Source: Tranquillimonas alkanivorans
Lineage (GTDB): Bacteria; Pseudomonadota; Alphaproteobacteria; Rhodobacterales; Rhodobacteraceae
Assembly (NCBI RefSeq): GCF_900115595.1
Contig: NZ_FOXA01000001.1
Location: 186,001 to 250,000, forward strand
Direction: 5' to 3'
DNA: 64,000 nt
Of the stretch, positions 63,551 to 64,000 are shown in pieces. Positions within the stretch are counted from its first letter, which is position 1. Each line of letters begins with the position of its first letter. The notes under the pieces are model-generated. The model searched no databases and had not been told where the DNA came from. It saw nothing but the letters and a program-made list of their open reading frames with translations. The position numbers and the translations under genes are program-made.

Positions 63551-64000
63551 TCACCCCAGCGTGACGTCCAGGATCATCATCAGGATCAGGCCCGCCGTCA
63601 GGCCGGTCGTGGCCCAGTTCTGGTGCCCGTGCTTGTGCGTCTCGGGGATGATCTCGTGGCTGATGATATAAAGCATCGCGCCCGCCGCGAAGGTCAGGCC
63701 CCAGGGCAGCAACAGCTCCGACACCTGAAGCGCCGCCACTCCCAGCGCACCGCCCACCGGCTCGACCAGCCCAGTCGCGGCGGCGATGAGAAAGGCGTGC
63801 CACCGGCCATAGCCCTGCCCCCGCAGCGCCACCGCCACCGCCAGCCCCTCGGGCGCATTCTGGAGGCCGATGCCGGTGGCCAGCGGGATACCCTGCGCCA
63901 CGTCGCCCGAGCCGAAGCCGACGCCCACGGCCAGCCCCTCGGGAAAGTTGTGGATCGTGATCGCCAGGATGAACAGCCAGATACGCGCCAGCGCCGCGCT
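63551..64000 (-). CDS. ZIP-family metal transporter, C-terminal part
   Basis: The gene enters from the right edge; 149 codons are visible. The ZIP signature HNFPEGLAVGVGFG lies near the cut end (metal-binding His and Glu in the membrane), and a second ZIP motif, QNAPEGLAVAVALRGQG, about 34 residues later, has Gln in place of His. ISHEIIPETHKHGHQN follows, and the chain ends in a last span (GLILMMILDVTLG). ZIP proteins import zinc or other divalent cations. The protein resembles ZupT/GufA. Its start is outside the window. Confidence 0.9.
   Translation of the reverse strand, partial: SAALARIWLFILAITIHNFPEGLAVGVGFGSGDVAQGIPLATGIGLQNAPEGLAVAVALRGQGYGRWHAFLIAAATGLVEPVGGALGVAALQVSELLLPWGLTFAAGAMLYIISHEIIPETHKHGHQNWATTGLTAGLILMMILDVTLG

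Overview
The window is 64 kb of very GC-rich (roughly two thirds G+C) bacterial chromosome with dense coding, short gaps and many 1-4 nt stop/start overlaps. Gene content and order (ffs-dnaX-ybaB-recR, purD beside xseA, a pca operon, an oxygen-type cob cluster with DUF1636 and a CbiG-CobJ fusion, yejABEF, FNR-type and GAAC-N7-GAAC LexA-type sites) point to an alphaproteobacterium of the order Rhodobacterales, family Rhodobacteraceae or Roseobacteraceae. I cannot name the genus. I see no prophage, insertion sequence, CRISPR array, rRNA or tRNA; this is chromosomal core and niche metabolism.

Layout. 1-5.3 kb: the start of rpiA, a DUF454 protein, sdaA, purD, xseA and a conserved hypothetical. 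5.4-15.6 kb: cobalamin synthesis. On the minus strand lie a small His-rich membrane protein, cbiX, cobH, cobL, cobI, a cbiG-cobJ fusion and cobM; on the plus strand lie DUF1636, cobC and cobD. A glutathionyl-hydroquinone reductase sits between the two arms. 15.7-26.2 kb: a lytic transglycosylase, smc, the ybbP-ybbA/tesA divergon and an FAD-linked D-2-hydroxy-acid dehydrogenase. 26.3-35.3 kb: the yejABEF peptide importer, a membrane-anchored cytochrome c, pheA, an SRPBCC protein and nudC. 35.5-40.5 kb: a periplasmic 2',3'-cyclic nucleotidase and an NMT1/THI5-type ABC importer. 40.6-44.1 kb: 4.5S/SRP RNA, a DUF202 protein, dnaX, ybaB and recR.

44.5-51.3 kb is a catabolic operon for 4-hydroxybenzoate and protocatechuate: pobA-pcaD-pcaC-pcaH-pcaG-hydrolase-BKACE-pcaB. 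It makes beta-ketoadipate. It has no pcaIJ or pcaF in the window, but carries a beta-keto acid cleavage enzyme (BKACE) that could do the last step. 51.3-57.7 kb: a DUF1127 protein, tex and a copper operon (SHOCT protein, copA, cueR) with a class-II FNR-type promoter in front and a CueR operator before copA.

57.9-60.6 kb is the most interesting block: a two-gene operon encoding a radical SAM protein with a C-terminal helix-hairpin-helix and a DUF4130-UdgX fusion that keeps the UdgX KRRIH motif. A LexA/SOS-type box overlaps its start. A frameshifted small reading frame diverges from the same box. The window ends with ychF, a VOC protein, a Pmp3-like peptide, trpA and a truncated ZIP metal transporter.

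Three families of short intergenic repeats are present: a 50-nt double palindrome (3 copies), an ~88-nt GC-rich folded element (2 copies, one inside the pca operon), and a 19-nt motif (3 good copies and one variant).
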